Below are positions 19,781 through 29,338 of a stretch of 64,000 nucleotides of DNA, in pieces. Position numbers and translations under genes: made by a program. How positions within the stretch are numbered: position 1 is the first letter of the stretch; each line of letters opens with the position of its first letter. The notes below the pieces were generated by a model. The model saw nothing but the letters and a program-made list of their open reading frames with translations. It had not been told where the DNA came from and did not search any database. The DNA is taken from the NCBI GenBank assembly GCA_900155405.1, contig LT700188.1:682001-746000 (forward strand). Direction: 5' to 3'. The stretch is from Negativicoccus massiliensis (GTDB taxonomy: Bacteria > Bacillota > Negativicutes > Veillonellales > Negativicoccaceae).

Positions 19781-20767
19781 TTTAACATCCCAATAGCGAG
19801 GCAAAAACACGTCTTGATATAAACGAATCGCATACTCGTCCGTCAAACCGGCCACATAGTCGATCACCGCCGTTGCGACCGGAGTTTCACTCGGTCGGTG
19901 TTCCCCCGGCAAGCGCTCGGGATCTTCCATATAGTAACGGCAAAGTTCCTGTACCAAGCGGTAACCGCGCTCGCGATCCGGCACCAGCGCCGGCGCCTGA
20001 TACACATTGGCGAACATGAATTCGCGAAATATGCGCATGACCGCCTGCGTGGCGTCCGGCATGATAATACTGTCCCGATCCAACGATGAATACACCAGGT
20101 CGCTTACCATCGCCGTGATCATGGATGAATGCGTCGTTCCGAAACGGCGCTTCACTTCCGGCGGCAAATCGTCCGCCGTGAGCATCCCCGCCCGCTCCGC
20201 ATCATCAAAATCGTGGCATAAGTAGGCAATGCGGTCGCTGTAACGAACCAGTTGCCCTTCCAATGTCTGCGGCAGATTTAGCCCCGTATGATTCAAAATA
20301 CCGTCACGTACGGCCTGCGTCAAATTCAAACCGGCGCCGTGCTTTTCCAGCACATCCAACACGCGCAGACTTTGCTCATTATGGTGAAAATGTCCGAACA
20401 GATCGCGAATCGCAAATTCACCGACATGACCGAACGGCGTGTGCCCCACGTCATGCCCCAAGGCGATCGCTTCCGTTAAATCTTCATTCAAGCGCAATGC
20501 GCGCGCCATCGTCCGCGCGATTTGACTCACTTCCAACGTATGCGTCATGCGCGTGCGATAATGATCGGTCGGCGCGATATATACCTGCGTCTTATGTTTC
20601 AAGCGTCGAAACGCTTTGCTATGCAAAATCCGGTCCCGATCCCGCTGGTATTCGGTGCGCAAAGGATCCTTATCCTGCGGACGTTCGCGCACGGCGTCAC
20701 GGCTATGGGCCGCGTGCGTCGCTAAATATTTGACTTCGCGTTCTTCGGTCACTTCACGGATTTGCAT
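19778..20767 (-). CDS. dgt: deoxyguanosinetriphosphate triphosphohydrolase-like protein (HD domain)
   Basis: HD-superfamily hydrolase predicted to cleave dNTPs to nucleoside and triphosphate. In its 329 residues the metal ligands are seen as RMTHTLEVSQIAR and the following LGHDVGHTPFGHVGE, with DRIAYLCHD further on. GGTGAGGTG precedes the ATG. Lies 8 bp downstream of ppsR in the same direction, so it is probably in one transcript with ccpN-ppsR; dnaG/rpoD, frequent neighbours in Firmicutes, are not seen. Confidence 0.9.
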   Translation of the reverse strand: MQIREVTEEREVKYLATHAAHSRDAVRERPQDKDPLRTEYQRDRDRILHSKAFRRLKHKTQVYIAPTDHYRTRMTHTLEVSQIARTMARALRLNEDLTEAIALGHDVGHTPFGHVGEFAIRDLFGHFHHNEQSLRVLDVLEKHGAGLNLTQAVRDGILNHTGLNLPQTLEGQLVRYSDRIAYLCHDFDDAERAGMLTADDLPPEVKRRFGTTHSSMITAMVSDLVYSSLDRDSIIMPDATQAVMRIFREFMFANVYQAPALVPDRERGYRLVQELCRYYMEDPERLPGEHRPSETPVATAVIDYVAGLTDEYAIRLYQDVFLPRYWDVK

Positions 20768-20775
20768 AGTTCACC

Positions 20776-21594
20776 TCACCTGTGTAAACGGCGGTTGCGT
20801 TCGATGATCTCCATGACCCGATTGGCCGTTTCTTCGATCGCTTTGGTGGATACGTCGATCACCGGACAGTGCAATTTGCGCATAATCTCACGCGCATACG
20901 TCAACTCTTCCCGAATGCGATCGAGCGCCGCATAGCTTGCCCCGTCGGCAAGTCCCATGGATTTTAACCGTTCGCTGCGAATCGTATTGAGTTTACCCGG
21001 ATCGATAATCAAACCGACAATTTTATGGGAAGGCAGCTGGAATAATTCTTCCGGCAACGGCACTTCCGGAACCAGCGGCAAGTTCGCCGCTTTGATTTTT
21101 TTATGCGCCAAATACATGGAAAGCGGCGTTTTCGAAGTACGCGACACACCGATAATGACGATGTCCGCTTTTAAAAATCCGGCCGGATTTTTACCGTCGT
21201 CATATTTAACCGCGAATTCGATGGCTTCCACTTTTTTGAAATATTCCTGGTCGAGCTTGTGAACCATGCCCGGTTGCATGCGCGGTTTGGTTCCGGCAAT
21301 CACTTCAACCGCACGCAACATCGGACCCATAATATCGACCGATGTCACCTTGTATTGCCGAGCGATCTCTTCAAAACTGGAACGCAGTTCTTCGGAGACG
21401 ATCGTATGACAAATGATGCCTTCATTCGCCTGCGCTTCGCGCACCGCATCTTCGACCTGCTCTATCGTGCGGATATACGGCACCCGAATGATGTCAATAT
21501 CTTCCTTGTCAAACTGGCTGATCGTAGCCCGTGCGACGTTTTCCGCCGTTTCGCCCAATGAATCCGAAAGCACATAGATTGTCGGTACTTTCAT
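20776..21594 (-). CDS. ppsR: PEP synthase / PPDK regulatory protein (bifunctional kinase-phosphorylase, DUF299)
   Basis: Family members inactivate their dikinase by ADP-dependent phosphorylation of a Thr near the catalytic His and reactivate it by Pi-dependent removal. The 272 residues start YVLSDSLGETAENVARA and contain a P-loop GVSRTSKTPLS (about 150-160) and GLIIDPGKLNTIR. It overlaps ccpN by 4 bp (ATGA). The nearby ppsA product has Thr412 and His414 in GGMTCHAS, the expected target. Confidence 0.92.
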   Translation of the reverse strand: MKVPTIYVLSDSLGETAENVARATISQFDKEDIDIIRVPYIRTIEQVEDAVREAQANEGIICHTIVSEELRSSFEEIARQYKVTSVDIMGPMLRAVEVIAGTKPRMQPGMVHKLDQEYFKKVEAIEFAVKYDDGKNPAGFLKADIVIIGVSRTSKTPLSMYLAHKKIKAANLPLVPEVPLPEELFQLPSHKIVGLIIDPGKLNTIRSERLKSMGLADGASYAALDRIREELTYAREIMRKLHCPVIDVSTKAIEETANRVMEIIERNRRLHR

Positions 21595-22238
21595 TTTTTC
21601 ACTCCTCTTCCCTTGCCTCGACCGATATCCACCAACAAACGGGTCATCCCCGTCTTGGAAATACGGCCGCGCACCCGATAGATTTTTTCGCCCGCCTTTT
21701 CCGTAACATCAACTACCGGCAGACAATCCACCTCGTAATCAATCATTTTTTGTGCCGCCGATAACACATCGTCATTCATTTCCACATAAATCAGACGACT
21801 GCTGGACGTCATGACCAACCGCACCGGCAGGGTAGTGAGTTCTCGTTTGCCCATAGCTGCTTTAAGGAGGTCTTTGCGCGAAATAACCCCCGCCAATTCC
21901 TGTTGCGTGCCGACAAATAAAGTTCCCACGTCTTCCGTAAACATCGTCACGATCGCATCATATGCGGATGCGTCTTGCGGCACCATAACCGGTTGTGATA
22001 AACATTGCGAAACCGTCATCGAGCGAATTTGATCGGCCAAAAGATTATCCGATTCGTTTCCGACATAGAAATATCCCATCTTCGGCCGCGCGTCTAAAAT
22101 CCCCAGCATCGTTAAAATCGCAAGATCACTGCGCAACGCTGCTCGCGTTACCGACAGACGTTTCGCGATCGCATGCCCCGAGATCGGTCCGTCCTCGCGC
22201 ACCATTTCGGCAATTTTTTCCTGTCTCTCCGAAAGCAC
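21591..22238 (-). CDS. ccpN: CcpN-like transcriptional repressor (HTH plus two CBS domains)
   Basis: 215 residues: an N-terminal winged helix (ISGHAIAKRLSVTRAALRSDLAIL), then two CBS modules (about 75-135 and 140-205) that bind adenine nucleotides. In Bacillus CcpN represses gluconeogenic genes and sits beside the DUF299 gene yqfL, the same pairing as here. The start is GTG at 22238. The likely target is ppsA, transcribed from a promoter covered by a 9-bp inverted repeat. Function by homology and context. Confidence 0.87.
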   Translation of the reverse strand: MLSERQEKIAEMVREDGPISGHAIAKRLSVTRAALRSDLAILTMLGILDARPKMGYFYVGNESDNLLADQIRSMTVSQCLSQPVMVPQDASAYDAIVTMFTEDVGTLFVGTQQELAGVISRKDLLKAAMGKRELTTLPVRLVMTSSSRLIYVEMNDDVLSAAQKMIDYEVDCLPVVDVTEKAGEKIYRVRGRISKTGMTRLLVDIGRGKGRGVKK

Positions 22239-22267
22239 TTCGTTCTCACCACCTAGCTCTATTATAC

Positions 22268-22297
22268 AAAAAATGCCCCGTAACGGGGCATTTTTTT
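22268..22297 (-). terminator. terminator of ppsA
   Basis: AATGCCCCGT/ACGGGGCATT hairpin with A- and T-runs, immediately after the ppsA stop and upstream of ccpN. Confidence 0.85.
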
Positions 22298-22298
22298 A

Positions 22299-24686
22299 TT
22301 ACCATTTAAGTTCTTCCTGATTGGCCACGCGACCTTTGCCGGTCACCGCATCCAACATAATACGCTGTTCCAGTTGCGCGACCATTTTCTTGGTTGCTTT
22401 GACCATATCCGGGTTAACCGATACGGAATCGATGCCTTGACTGATCAGGAATGCCGTGAAGTCAGGATATACCGACGGCGCTTGCCCGCAAATCGAAACG
22501 GTTTTACCGTCACGATGCGCCGTTTCGATCAAGTGGCGAATGGCACGACGTACTGCCAGGTTGCGTTCATCGTAAATGTGCGAAACGGTATCGTTGTCGC
22601 GATCGCAACCGAGGATCAGCATCGTGAGATCGTTCGATCCGATCGAGTAGCCATCCACAAATTCATTGAACTGATCCGCCAAGATAATATTGGAAGGAAT
22701 TTCCGCCATCAGCCAAACTTTGAAGTCCGGGCCGCGACGCAAGCCTTCGGCCGCCATCAAGTCGGTGATAATGCGAGCTTCTTCCACAGTACGACAGAAC
22801 GGAATCATCACGTTCAAATTCTTGAAGCCGTATTCTTCACGTACTTTGCGAACCGCCGCCAATTCCAACTTGAATGCTTCGATATAGGTGGGGTCGTAGT
22901 AACGGGAAGCGCCGCGCCAACCTAAGAGCGCACTCGGTTCATACGGTTCATATTTGTCGCCGCCTTTGAGATCGCGGTATTCACTCGATTTGAAATCGCT
23001 GAAACGCAAGGTTACCGGACGCGGCGCCATGGCCTGGCACACTTTGCGGATGCCGTCCGCCAAACCGTCCACCACGCGTTCCGGATGACCGATTTCGATC
23101 AGGTACAACGGATGTTCATGGATGAAGGTGGTCCAGATAAATTCTTCGCGCATCAGGCCGATGCCGTCACACGGCAACTGCCCGTATTTTTCCGCCAAGT
23201 CCGGATCACCGAGGTTCATGTACACTTTCGTACCGGTCGCCGGGAAGTATTCCGCCGCCACCGCGGTCTGCTCCGCTGCTTGCGGTTGTTTAACGAGGTC
23301 TTCGACCAGGCCGTCATAGACGATGCCGTTCGTCGCGTCAACCGTAATCATCGCGCCGTCCTGAATCGTTTGCGTCGCCGCATCGCCGCGGCTTTGCGTG
23401 CCGACGATACAAGGAATGCCCAGTTCGCGGCTGACGATCGACGCGTGGCAGGTCATGCCGCCCGCATCGGTAACAATCGCTTTCGCTTTCTTCATGGCCG
23501 GAACCCAGTCGGGAGCGGTCATTTTCGTGATCAGAATTTCGCCTTCGTTAAACGTATCGATCAACGCCGGATCCAGGATGACGTGCGCTTTACCGCCTAC
23601 GCGTCCCGGGCTGGCCGGTAAGCCTTTCAAGAGCGGTTTGCGATCTGTCGCATACTCGGCTTCCGCCGGTTCATTCTGTTTCTTTTCTTTATTTTTCTTC
23701 GACCAGACGGTTTCCGGGCGCGCCTGGAGAATTTTGATCGAGCCGTCGCGTTCATCGACGCCCCATTCGATATCCATGTAGCAGCCGTAATGCTTTTCAA
23801 TCGCCAACGCATAGCGCGCGAGTTCTACGACCTGTTCGTCGGAAATGACCTGCTGTTTCGCTTTTTCCGGATCGACGTTTTGTTCGATGACGCCGCTGCC
23901 CGGTTTGCGGGTGAGCATAATCGGTTTTTCGTTGACATGTTTTTCCGTGATCGTGAGATCCTGTTTGTTGACAAGGAAGCTGTCCGGAGTTACCGTGCCC
24001 TGAACAACGTATTCACCCAAGCCCCAAGCGCCTTCGATCATGATATTCTGATCATTGCCGGTAGCCAGATCCACCGTAAACATAACGCCCGACGCTTCGG
24101 AGAACACCATCATTTGAACGACGGCCGAAAGCGCCACTTCGAGATGATCAAAGCCCTGTTTTACACGATAGTACACGGCGCGATCGGTAAAGGTGGAGGC
24201 GTAGCATTCTTTAACGCGGTCAATCACTTCTTCTTTGCCTTTGACGTTCAGATACGTATCCTGCTGACCGGCAAAGCTGGCATCCGGTAAATCTTCCGCC
24301 GTCGCGCTGGAACGAACCGCTACAAACGGCGCCTCTTCGCCGACTTTTTTAGCCAATTCATCGTAGGCATTGCCGATGGCATCTTGCAATTCCTGCGGCA
24401 TTTTTGCGGCCATGATCGCTTCGCGAATTTGCGCGCAAACATCACGCAACTGCGCCGAGTCTTCCACATCCGTCAAATTTTCAAGCAATTCTTTTACTTT
24501 GGCATCCGCGCCGGATTCTTCCATAAAGTAACGATAGCCGTGCGCCGTCGTGGCAAAACCGTACGGTACCGGCACCTTCGTCTGCGAGGTAAGTTCACCC
24601 AGGGAAGATGACTTGCCACCGACTAAATCGACGTCCGAACGACGCAAGTCGTCAAACCAAAGTACATACGCTTTCTCTTTATCCAT
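22299..24686 (-). CDS. ppsA: phosphoenolpyruvate synthase (pyruvate, water dikinase)
   Basis: Makes PEP from pyruvate and ATP for gluconeogenesis. In its 795 residues the ATP-grasp domain has DLVGGKSSSLGEL and AVRSSATAEDLPDASFAGQQDTY-like motifs (the latter read in two parts). The swivelling phosphohistidine domain has GGMTCHAS with His414, and the PEP/pyruvate barrel has GLMREEFIW and SIGSNDLTML. The GGMTCH version and length are those of PEP synthase rather than PPDK. Regulated in sequence terms by ppsR (phosphorylation) and probably ccpN (transcription). Confidence 0.95.
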   Translation of the reverse strand: MDKEKAYVLWFDDLRRSDVDLVGGKSSSLGELTSQTKVPVPYGFATTAHGYRYFMEESGADAKVKELLENLTDVEDSAQLRDVCAQIREAIMAAKMPQELQDAIGNAYDELAKKVGEEAPFVAVRSSATAEDLPDASFAGQQDTYLNVKGKEEVIDRVKECYASTFTDRAVYYRVKQGFDHLEVALSAVVQMMVFSEASGVMFTVDLATGNDQNIMIEGAWGLGEYVVQGTVTPDSFLVNKQDLTITEKHVNEKPIMLTRKPGSGVIEQNVDPEKAKQQVISDEQVVELARYALAIEKHYGCYMDIEWGVDERDGSIKILQARPETVWSKKNKEKKQNEPAEAEYATDRKPLLKGLPASPGRVGGKAHVILDPALIDTFNEGEILITKMTAPDWVPAMKKAKAIVTDAGGMTCHASIVSRELGIPCIVGTQSRGDAATQTIQDGAMITVDATNGIVYDGLVEDLVKQPQAAEQTAVAAEYFPATGTKVYMNLGDPDLAEKYGQLPCDGIGLMREEFIWTTFIHEHPLYLIEIGHPERVVDGLADGIRKVCQAMAPRPVTLRFSDFKSSEYRDLKGGDKYEPYEPSALLGWRGASRYYDPTYIEAFKLELAAVRKVREEYGFKNLNVMIPFCRTVEEARIITDLMAAEGLRRGPDFKVWLMAEIPSNIILADQFNEFVDGYSIGSNDLTMLILGCDRDNDTVSHIYDERNLAVRRAIRHLIETAHRDGKTVSICGQAPSVYPDFTAFLISQGIDSVSVNPDMVKATKKMVAQLEQRIMLDAVTGKGRVANQEELKW

Positions 24687-24721
24687 TTTGCTCTCCTTTC
24701 AAAACCCGAACAGTAAAAGAG

Positions 24722-24775
24722 TATACTATATATTAAAGTCAAGTTTATAGTATATTCTATTTAAATTTCTGTCAA
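24722..24775 (-). promoter_or_regulatory. ppsA promoter overlapped by an inverted repeat
   Basis: Minus-strand promoter: TTGACA (24770-24775), 17-bp spacer, TACTAT (24747-24752). A perfect 9-bp inverted repeat, TATACTATA (24722-24730) and TATAGTATA (24746-24754), covers the -10 box and early transcribed region. It is a candidate operator for the CcpN-like repressor. Confidence 0.65.
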
Positions 24776-24837
24776 GCACTATTGATCGACTTTCAAGATT
24801 TGCATAAAGTTCGTTCAGCTATCCTGTTTTCGCATAC

Positions 24838-24866
24838 AAAAAAAGAGCTCATGCGAGCTCTTTTTA
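24838..24866 (-). terminator. terminator of tyrS
   Basis: AAAGAGCTC/GAGCTCTTT hairpin with ATGC loop, followed in the minus direction by a T-run. Confidence 0.8.
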
Positions 24867-24875
24867 ATGACGGTT

Positions 24876-26078
24876 TTAACCCAAACGAATACGACGATAT
24901 TTACGCTTACCGACCTGTAAAACATCATCGTTTTGTAATGTGTAATTTTCTTCGGTGACCTTTTCGCCGTTGACGCGAACGGATCCCTGTTGAATCATGC
25001 GTTTGCCTTCACTGTTGCTCGAGACCATGCCGGCCGCATTCAGCAATTGCGGCAACCAGACTTCACCCGCATCAATCGAAAGTTCTTCGATCTCACTCGG
25101 CAAATCGCGTTCCTGGAAAACGCGGACAAATTCCTGTTCCGCCGCTTCGGCCGCCGCGGCATCATGGTACAGTTCGACAATCGTTTTGGCGAGCAGCATT
25201 TTGGCGTCGCGCGGATGAACGCTGCCGTCTTTGAGACCCTGCGCCAGTTGTTCCTGCTCTTCGCGCGGCATATCCGTCACCAACATGAAGTAGCGCGCCA
25301 TCAATTCGTCCGGAATCGACATCGCTTTTCCGTACATTTCCGTCGGTTCTTCATCGATACCGATGTAGTTGCCGAGGCTCTTGCTCATCTTCTGTACGCC
25401 GTCCAAACCTTCCAAGAGCGGCATCGTGATAACGACCTGCGGCTCCATACCGGTTTCGCTTTGCAAATGGCGGCCGACAATCAGGTTAAACTTCTGATCG
25501 GTACCGCCGAATTCGATATCCGCTTTGATCGCGATCGAGTCGTAACCCTGCATCAGCGGGTACATAAATTCATGCAGCGAAATCGGCCGTCCTTCGGTAT
25601 AACGTTTTTGGAAGTCATCGCGTTCCAACATGCGGGCAACCGTATATTTCGCCGCGAGCGTCAAAACGTCGGCAAAGTTCATTTTACTGAGCCATTCGCT
25701 GTTGAAATGAACTTCCGTTTTATCGCGATCTAAAATTTTGAAAATTTGATCTTCGTACGTCTTCGCATTGGCCAAGACCTGTTCTTCCGTTAGCGGTTTG
25801 CGCGCCGCGCTTTTACCGCTCGGATCGCCGATACGGCCGGTAAAGTCGCCGATAATCAAAACGATCTGATGTCCCAAGTCTTGAAATTGTTTGAGTTTGC
25901 GCAAGACTACCGTGTGTCCGAGGTGAATATCCGGCGCGGAAGGATCCAAACCCAACTTAACCCGCAGCGGCGTATTCGTCGCGACCGCACGTTCCAATTT
26001 TTTACGTAATTCCTCCAGCGGCAAAATTTCCGCCGCACCGAAACTCATTTGCGCTAACTGTTCTTCTACCGATTTCAT
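24876..26078 (-). CDS. tyrS: tyrosyl-tRNA synthetase
   Basis: Charges tRNA-Tyr. The 400-residue class I synthetase has HLGH (His52-His55) for HIGH, the KMSKS loop as [10 protein letters not shown], and a C-terminal S4 RNA-binding domain ([17 protein letters not shown]). No T-box leader is seen; only 51 bp separate it from nhaA upstream, so it is probably cotranscribed with nhaA. Confidence 0.96.
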   Translation of the reverse strand: MKSVEEQLAQMSFGAAEILPLEELRKKLERAVATNTPLRVKLGLDPSAPDIHLGHTVVLRKLKQFQDLGHQIVLIIGDFTGRIGDPSGKSAARKPLTEEQVLANAKTYEDQIFKILDRDKTEVHFNSEWLSKMNFADVLTLAAKYTVARMLERDDFQKRYTEGRPISLHEFMYPLMQGYDSIAIKADIEFGGTDQKFNLIVGRHLQSETGMEPQVVITMPLLEGLDGVQKMSKSLGNYIGIDEEPTEMYGKAMSIPDELMARYFMLVTDMPREEQEQLAQGLKDGSVHPRDAKMLLAKTIVELYHDAAAAEAAEQEFVRVFQERDLPSEIEELSIDAGEVWLPQLLNAAGMVSSNSEGKRMIQQGSVRVNGEKVTEENYTLQNDDVLQVGKRKYRRIRLG

Positions 26079-26129
26079 CTGCTACCTCCACTACCATTAT
26101 TAAACTACTGCTGAGTACTATCATAACCG

Positions 26130-27311
26130 TTACATCTGCCCGCCCAATGTCGGCCGTTGCTCACTCGGATCGGTCTTACGCGCGGCATGCGCCAACACAC
26201 CGTAGCCGGCCAGAGCCGAGAGAAGCGATCCGGCAAATATACCGATTTTAGCCTGATTCTGAAACGTCGGATTGACAAACGCCAACATCGTGACGAAAAG
26301 TCCCATGGTAAAGCCAATCCCGCACAAAATGGAGCAACCATACACATGCCCCCAACGAGCGCCGCTAAGCATGCCCGTATAGCCCGTTTTTACCAAACCG
26401 TAAACCGCGGCGAAGACCCCGATCTGTTTACCGATGAACAAACCTAATGTAATACCGATCACCACCGGGTCCAAAAGATCGCCCCAGTGGAAACCGTTGA
26501 ACGATACACCGGCATTCGCGAATCCGAAAATCGGCAAGATGATGAAAAACACAGGTAAATGTAATGCTCCCATCCAGGCGTCGAGAATATGCATCACGCC
26601 GCCGGATTTCGTTTTCGCGGTCAGCGGAATCGTCAGGGCCAGAACAACGCCGGCAATCGTGGCATGCACGCCGGAACGCAGGAAGCAATACCATAAAATA
26701 GAACCCAATATGGCATACGGCACGGCGTTACCCACCTGGCGACGATTTAAAAAGAGCAACATCGCCACTATAACCGCGCCCACCAAAAGATAGGTGAATG
26801 CCACTTCATTCGTATAAAAAAATGCAATAATTAAAATCGCCAGTAAATCATCAATAATCGCCAACGCCGTCAAGAAGATTTTAAGCGAACGCGGCACGCG
26901 TTTCCCCAACAGTGCCAAAACGCCTAATGCAAATGCGATATCGGTCGCTGCCGGAATCGCCCAACCGTGCGCCGTATCACTTCCCAACGGGTTAAAGATG
27001 AGGTAAATCGCTGACGGAACGACTAAACCGCAAAAAGCGGCAATTCCCGGCAACATGCGTGCGGAGCGTTCCCGCAAATCGCCCTCATAGATTTCACGTT
27101 TAATTTCCAGGCCGACATACAAAAAGAAAAGTGCCATCAACAGATCATTGATCCAAAGCAAAGGTGTAAGTCCGCCGAAAGGCTGATTCAAAAAGCTGAA
27201 ATAGGAAACAGCCAGCCCGCTATTCGCGACGATCAGTCCCAATGCGGACGCTATCATCAGCAGAATCCCGCTCGACGTATCCGCCTGAATAATCTTCTTT
27301 AATCTCGTCAT
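26130..27311 (-). CDS. nhaA: Na+/H+ antiporter NhaA
   Basis: Inner-membrane antiporter exporting Na+ in exchange for protons. It has 393 residues and about 12 hydrophobic segments. The paired aspartates that bind the ion are in [11 protein letters not shown], and the N-terminal half has [16 protein letters not shown]. Start at the ATG 27311 (MTRLKKIIQ), 8 bp after AAAGGCGG; the longer frame adds 14 residues of no evident use. Confidence 0.94.
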   Translation of the reverse strand: MTRLKKIIQADTSSGILLMIASALGLIVANSGLAVSYFSFLNQPFGGLTPLLWINDLLMALFFLYVGLEIKREIYEGDLRERSARMLPGIAAFCGLVVPSAIYLIFNPLGSDTAHGWAIPAATDIAFALGVLALLGKRVPRSLKIFLTALAIIDDLLAILIIAFFYTNEVAFTYLLVGAVIVAMLLFLNRRQVGNAVPYAILGSILWYCFLRSGVHATIAGVVLALTIPLTAKTKSGGVMHILDAWMGALHLPVFFIILPIFGFANAGVSFNGFHWGDLLDPVVIGITLGLFIGKQIGVFAAVYGLVKTGYTGMLSGARWGHVYGCSILCGIGFTMGLFVTMLAFVNPTFQNQAKIGIFAGSLLSALAGYGVLAHAARKTDPSEQRPTLGGQM

Positions 27312-27466
27312 CCTTTCAACCGCCTTTACGCGCCGGCAGAGTATCAGCATCATTCATAATACGTACCGACACAGTACCAGTATAACTCATGTATAATTAT
27401 AATATAAATATACTTTTATTTTTTGTATAAATATTTTTTGTATAAGATCTCTATATGGAGGCAATT

Positions 27467-28060
27467 ATGTCATACCTGCTTGTCATCTTGCTTTGTCTTT
27501 GTCTGAGCGGCTGCGGACAGGATGCCCCGCCGCCCGCACCGACCGCGGCGACGAACGCCGAACAAACGATCCCGCAACCTCCAACCGCTTGGCGGGAAGG
27601 CGTCACCAGCATGCAGGCGGGAGATTACGCCGCTGCCGAAACGCATTTCACGGAAGCGATCAATACCGCCCCGCAGGATTACCGCGCGTACGCCGATCGC
27701 GGTTTGGTACGCGCCTTGGCTGAGCGTTACGAAGAAGCGCGAAACGATCTGACCCGCGCCTCCGATTTAGCGCCCGGAATGCCCGCCGTCGAATATAATT
27801 GGGCCATGTATTATAAGTTACAAGGACATCTTGACAATGCCCTCACCCATTTTCAAAACGTGCTGAAAAAGGAGCCGAAAAACGCTTGGACATTGTACGG
27901 TATCGCGACGATTTACGCCGATCGAGGTGAAACAGAGCCGGCGCTTAACTATTTAGAGCGCGCGATTGCGGCGGATCCGACCGTTGCCGATGCGGCGCGC
28001 TCGCAGGATCACTTCCGCTCATTTCATGAAAACGCGCGGTTTCAAAAACTTATTTCATAA
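27467..28060 (+). CDS. TPR-repeat lipoprotein, function unknown
   Basis: Predicted lipoprotein of 197 residues. The signal peptide ends in LCLSGC (lipidated Cys about 18), followed by a Pro/Ala-rich linker. Three to four tetratricopeptide repeats (about residues 45-185) have A...Y..A/G patterns such as AGDYAAAETHFTEAI, EYNWAMYYKLQGHLDNAL and TLYGIATIYADRGETEPALNYLERAI. TPR proteins hold partners together; no enzyme motif is present. Single gene, start chosen at the ATG 5 bp after GGAGG, sharing a bidirectional terminator with rpmF. Confidence 0.8.
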   Translation: MSYLLVILLCLCLSGCGQDAPPPAPTAATNAEQTIPQPPTAWREGVTSMQAGDYAAAETHFTEAINTAPQDYRAYADRGLVRALAERYEEARNDLTRASDLAPGMPAVEYNWAMYYKLQGHLDNALTHFQNVLKKEPKNAWTLYGIATIYADRGETEPALNYLERAIAADPTVADAARSQDHFRSFHENARFQKLIS

Positions 28061-28082
28061 TCCGTCTTACGAGACAGTATAA

Positions 28083-28113
28083 AAAAAGGAATGGAAGTCT
28101 CCATTCCTTTTTT
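28083..28113. terminator. bidirectional terminator between the TPR lipoprotein gene and rpmF
   Basis: AAAGGAATGGA/TCCATTCCTTT hairpin flanked by A- and T-runs. Confidence 0.85.
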
Positions 28114-28120
28114 GTCGTCC

Positions 28121-28297
28121 TTACTGCACATCCATTACGGCTTTGCCTTTGTAATGACCACAATATTTGCACACACGGTGCGGCATGATCATTTCGTGGC
28201 ACTGCGGGCATTCAATCAAACCCGGGGCCGTCAATTTCCAGTTCGCGCGACGACGATCGCGACGACTTTTCGACATTTTACGCTTCGGTACTGCCAT
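28121..28297 (-). CDS. rpmF: 50S ribosomal protein L32
   Basis: 58-residue large-subunit protein. It begins [17 protein letters not shown] and carries two Cys pairs (CPQC, CKYC), the zinc-binding form. It lies 15 bp downstream of the DUF177 gene, a pairing conserved across bacteria. An AGGAGG site precedes the ATG. Confidence 0.95.
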   Translation of the reverse strand: MAVPKRKMSKSRRDRRRANWKLTAPGLIECPQCHEMIMPHRVCKYCGHYKGKAVMDVQ

Positions 28298-28312
28298 GGT
28301 TGCACCTCCTCT

Positions 28313-28819
28313 TTACTCGTTCCTGCTACTTTGCTTCCAGGCAGCCAGAGCCGCCCAGCGAGGGTCGATTTCCGTATCGTTGCAATCGCAAGATCCTTCA
28401 TTCAAATTCGTTCCGCAGTGCGGACAAAGGCCTTGACAATCTTCCCGACACAGCACTTGAACCGGCTCCTCAATGAGCAACGTATCCCGAACAAGAGATC
28501 GTACATCCACGGTCAGGCCGTCGTATCCAAGTGCATCCGCATCTTTTTCCGGTTCGCGGACGAATCGTTCATAAACGGGCACGCGGATCTCCCGTTCAAA
28601 TTCATCCAAGCAACGTGTACAAACGCCTTGCATGCGGGTAGTTAATTCCCCATCCCAATGCAAGCGTTCCCCATCATACCAATATTCACCGCGGATTTCC
28701 ACGGGCGCCAATAAGCCTCTCAATTCCGGATCATCCGCAAACTCTTCCTGCGGCAAAGTAAACGCATACGCAATACGTTCTCCGGGATGAGCGATGGCGG
28801 CATCAATGGATACTTTCAT
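28313..28819 (-). CDS. DUF177 (YceD) family protein
   Basis: Protein of 168 residues of the YceD/DUF177 family, linked to large-subunit rRNA accumulation and almost always upstream of rpmF. The central CTRCLDEFER motif and a C-terminal Cys cluster (CREDCQGLC..CGTN...CDC) typical of Firmicute members are seen. I place the start at ATG 28819 (MKVSIDAAI); the longer frame has 16 more residues without a ribosome binding site. Confidence 0.88.
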   Translation of the reverse strand: MKVSIDAAIAHPGERIAYAFTLPQEEFADDPELRGLLAPVEIRGEYWYDGERLHWDGELTTRMQGVCTRCLDEFEREIRVPVYERFVREPEKDADALGYDGLTVDVRSLVRDTLLIEEPVQVLCREDCQGLCPHCGTNLNEGSCDCNDTEIDPRWAALAAWKQSSRNE

Positions 28820-28981
28820 GCTGAACCTCGACTTTCTTATTATAGCGATTCCACCCTTTATTGTCAATCGAGAGGATACTTTTCCACGTGAATATAATTA
28901 CATCTATTCTAACAAAGTAAACCTGTGATGTAAACGTAAGCGGCCCGGTCACTGCGCAAAATCATTTTTCCAACTGCAATC

Positions 28982-29005
28982 AAAAAGGCGGAGTGATCTC
29001 CGCCT
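28982..29005 (-). terminator. terminator after the lemA-TPM operon
   Basis: AGGCGGAG/CTCCGCCT hairpin with TGAT loop followed by a T-run on the minus strand, just past the expected TAA at 29010-29012. Confidence 0.75.
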
Positions 29006-29009
29006 CAAC

Positions 29010-29108
29010 TTACCATGATCGGCCGGCACCGCCGCCGCCGGAGCTGCCGCCTCCGCCGCCGCGGAAACCGCCTCCGATTAAAGATACCGTCCAGCATCAG
29101 AAAAACGA
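29010..29108 (-). pseudogene. displaced C-terminal end of the TPM protein
   Basis: One minus-strand frame gives a Gly/Ser-rich tail (GGGFRGG...SSGGGGAGRSW) ending at TAA 29010-29012. That is the standard C-terminus of YgcG/TPM proteins. It is out of frame with the body of the gene, which stops at 29109. The shift is caused by the 218-bp segment bounded by 46-bp repeats. Confidence 0.65.
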
Positions 29109-29338
29109 TCAGTATCGCCATTGGTACGGCGGGTTTTGTTCCTTGAAATCCAAAGGCAAAAAAAATTTTTCCGGAAGAAACCGCCAGCGCCCCATGCCAT
29201 CCCTGTCTCTTATCCACATAAAGAGGGAAAAAAGAGACAGCCCGCCGCCGCGCGAGAAGAACATCAGCAGCAGGATACGCGTCAGACGACCGCGATTAAA
29301 GATACCGTCCAGCATCAGAAAAACGATCAGTATCGCCA
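29075..29338. repeat. 46-bp direct repeat within the TPM gene
   Basis: 29075-29120 and 29293-29338 are identical over 46 bp and encode the same AILIVFLMLDGIFN membrane segment. The 218-bp offset is not a multiple of three and shifts the frame. Confidence 0.9.

Noticed and set aside
26079-26129. T-box leader for tyrS
   Set aside because: Only 51 bp separate nhaA and tyrS, too short for a T-box.
29005-29217. A 70-codon minus-strand frame with a second copy of the TPM membrane segment
   Set aside because: It arises from the 46-bp repeat; its Arg-rich end is the wrong frame of the Gly-rich tail.
29203-29240. Natural Tn5-like insertion end
   Set aside because: No transposase, no second end at a meaningful distance and no 9-bp target duplication; the artificial mosaic end fits better.
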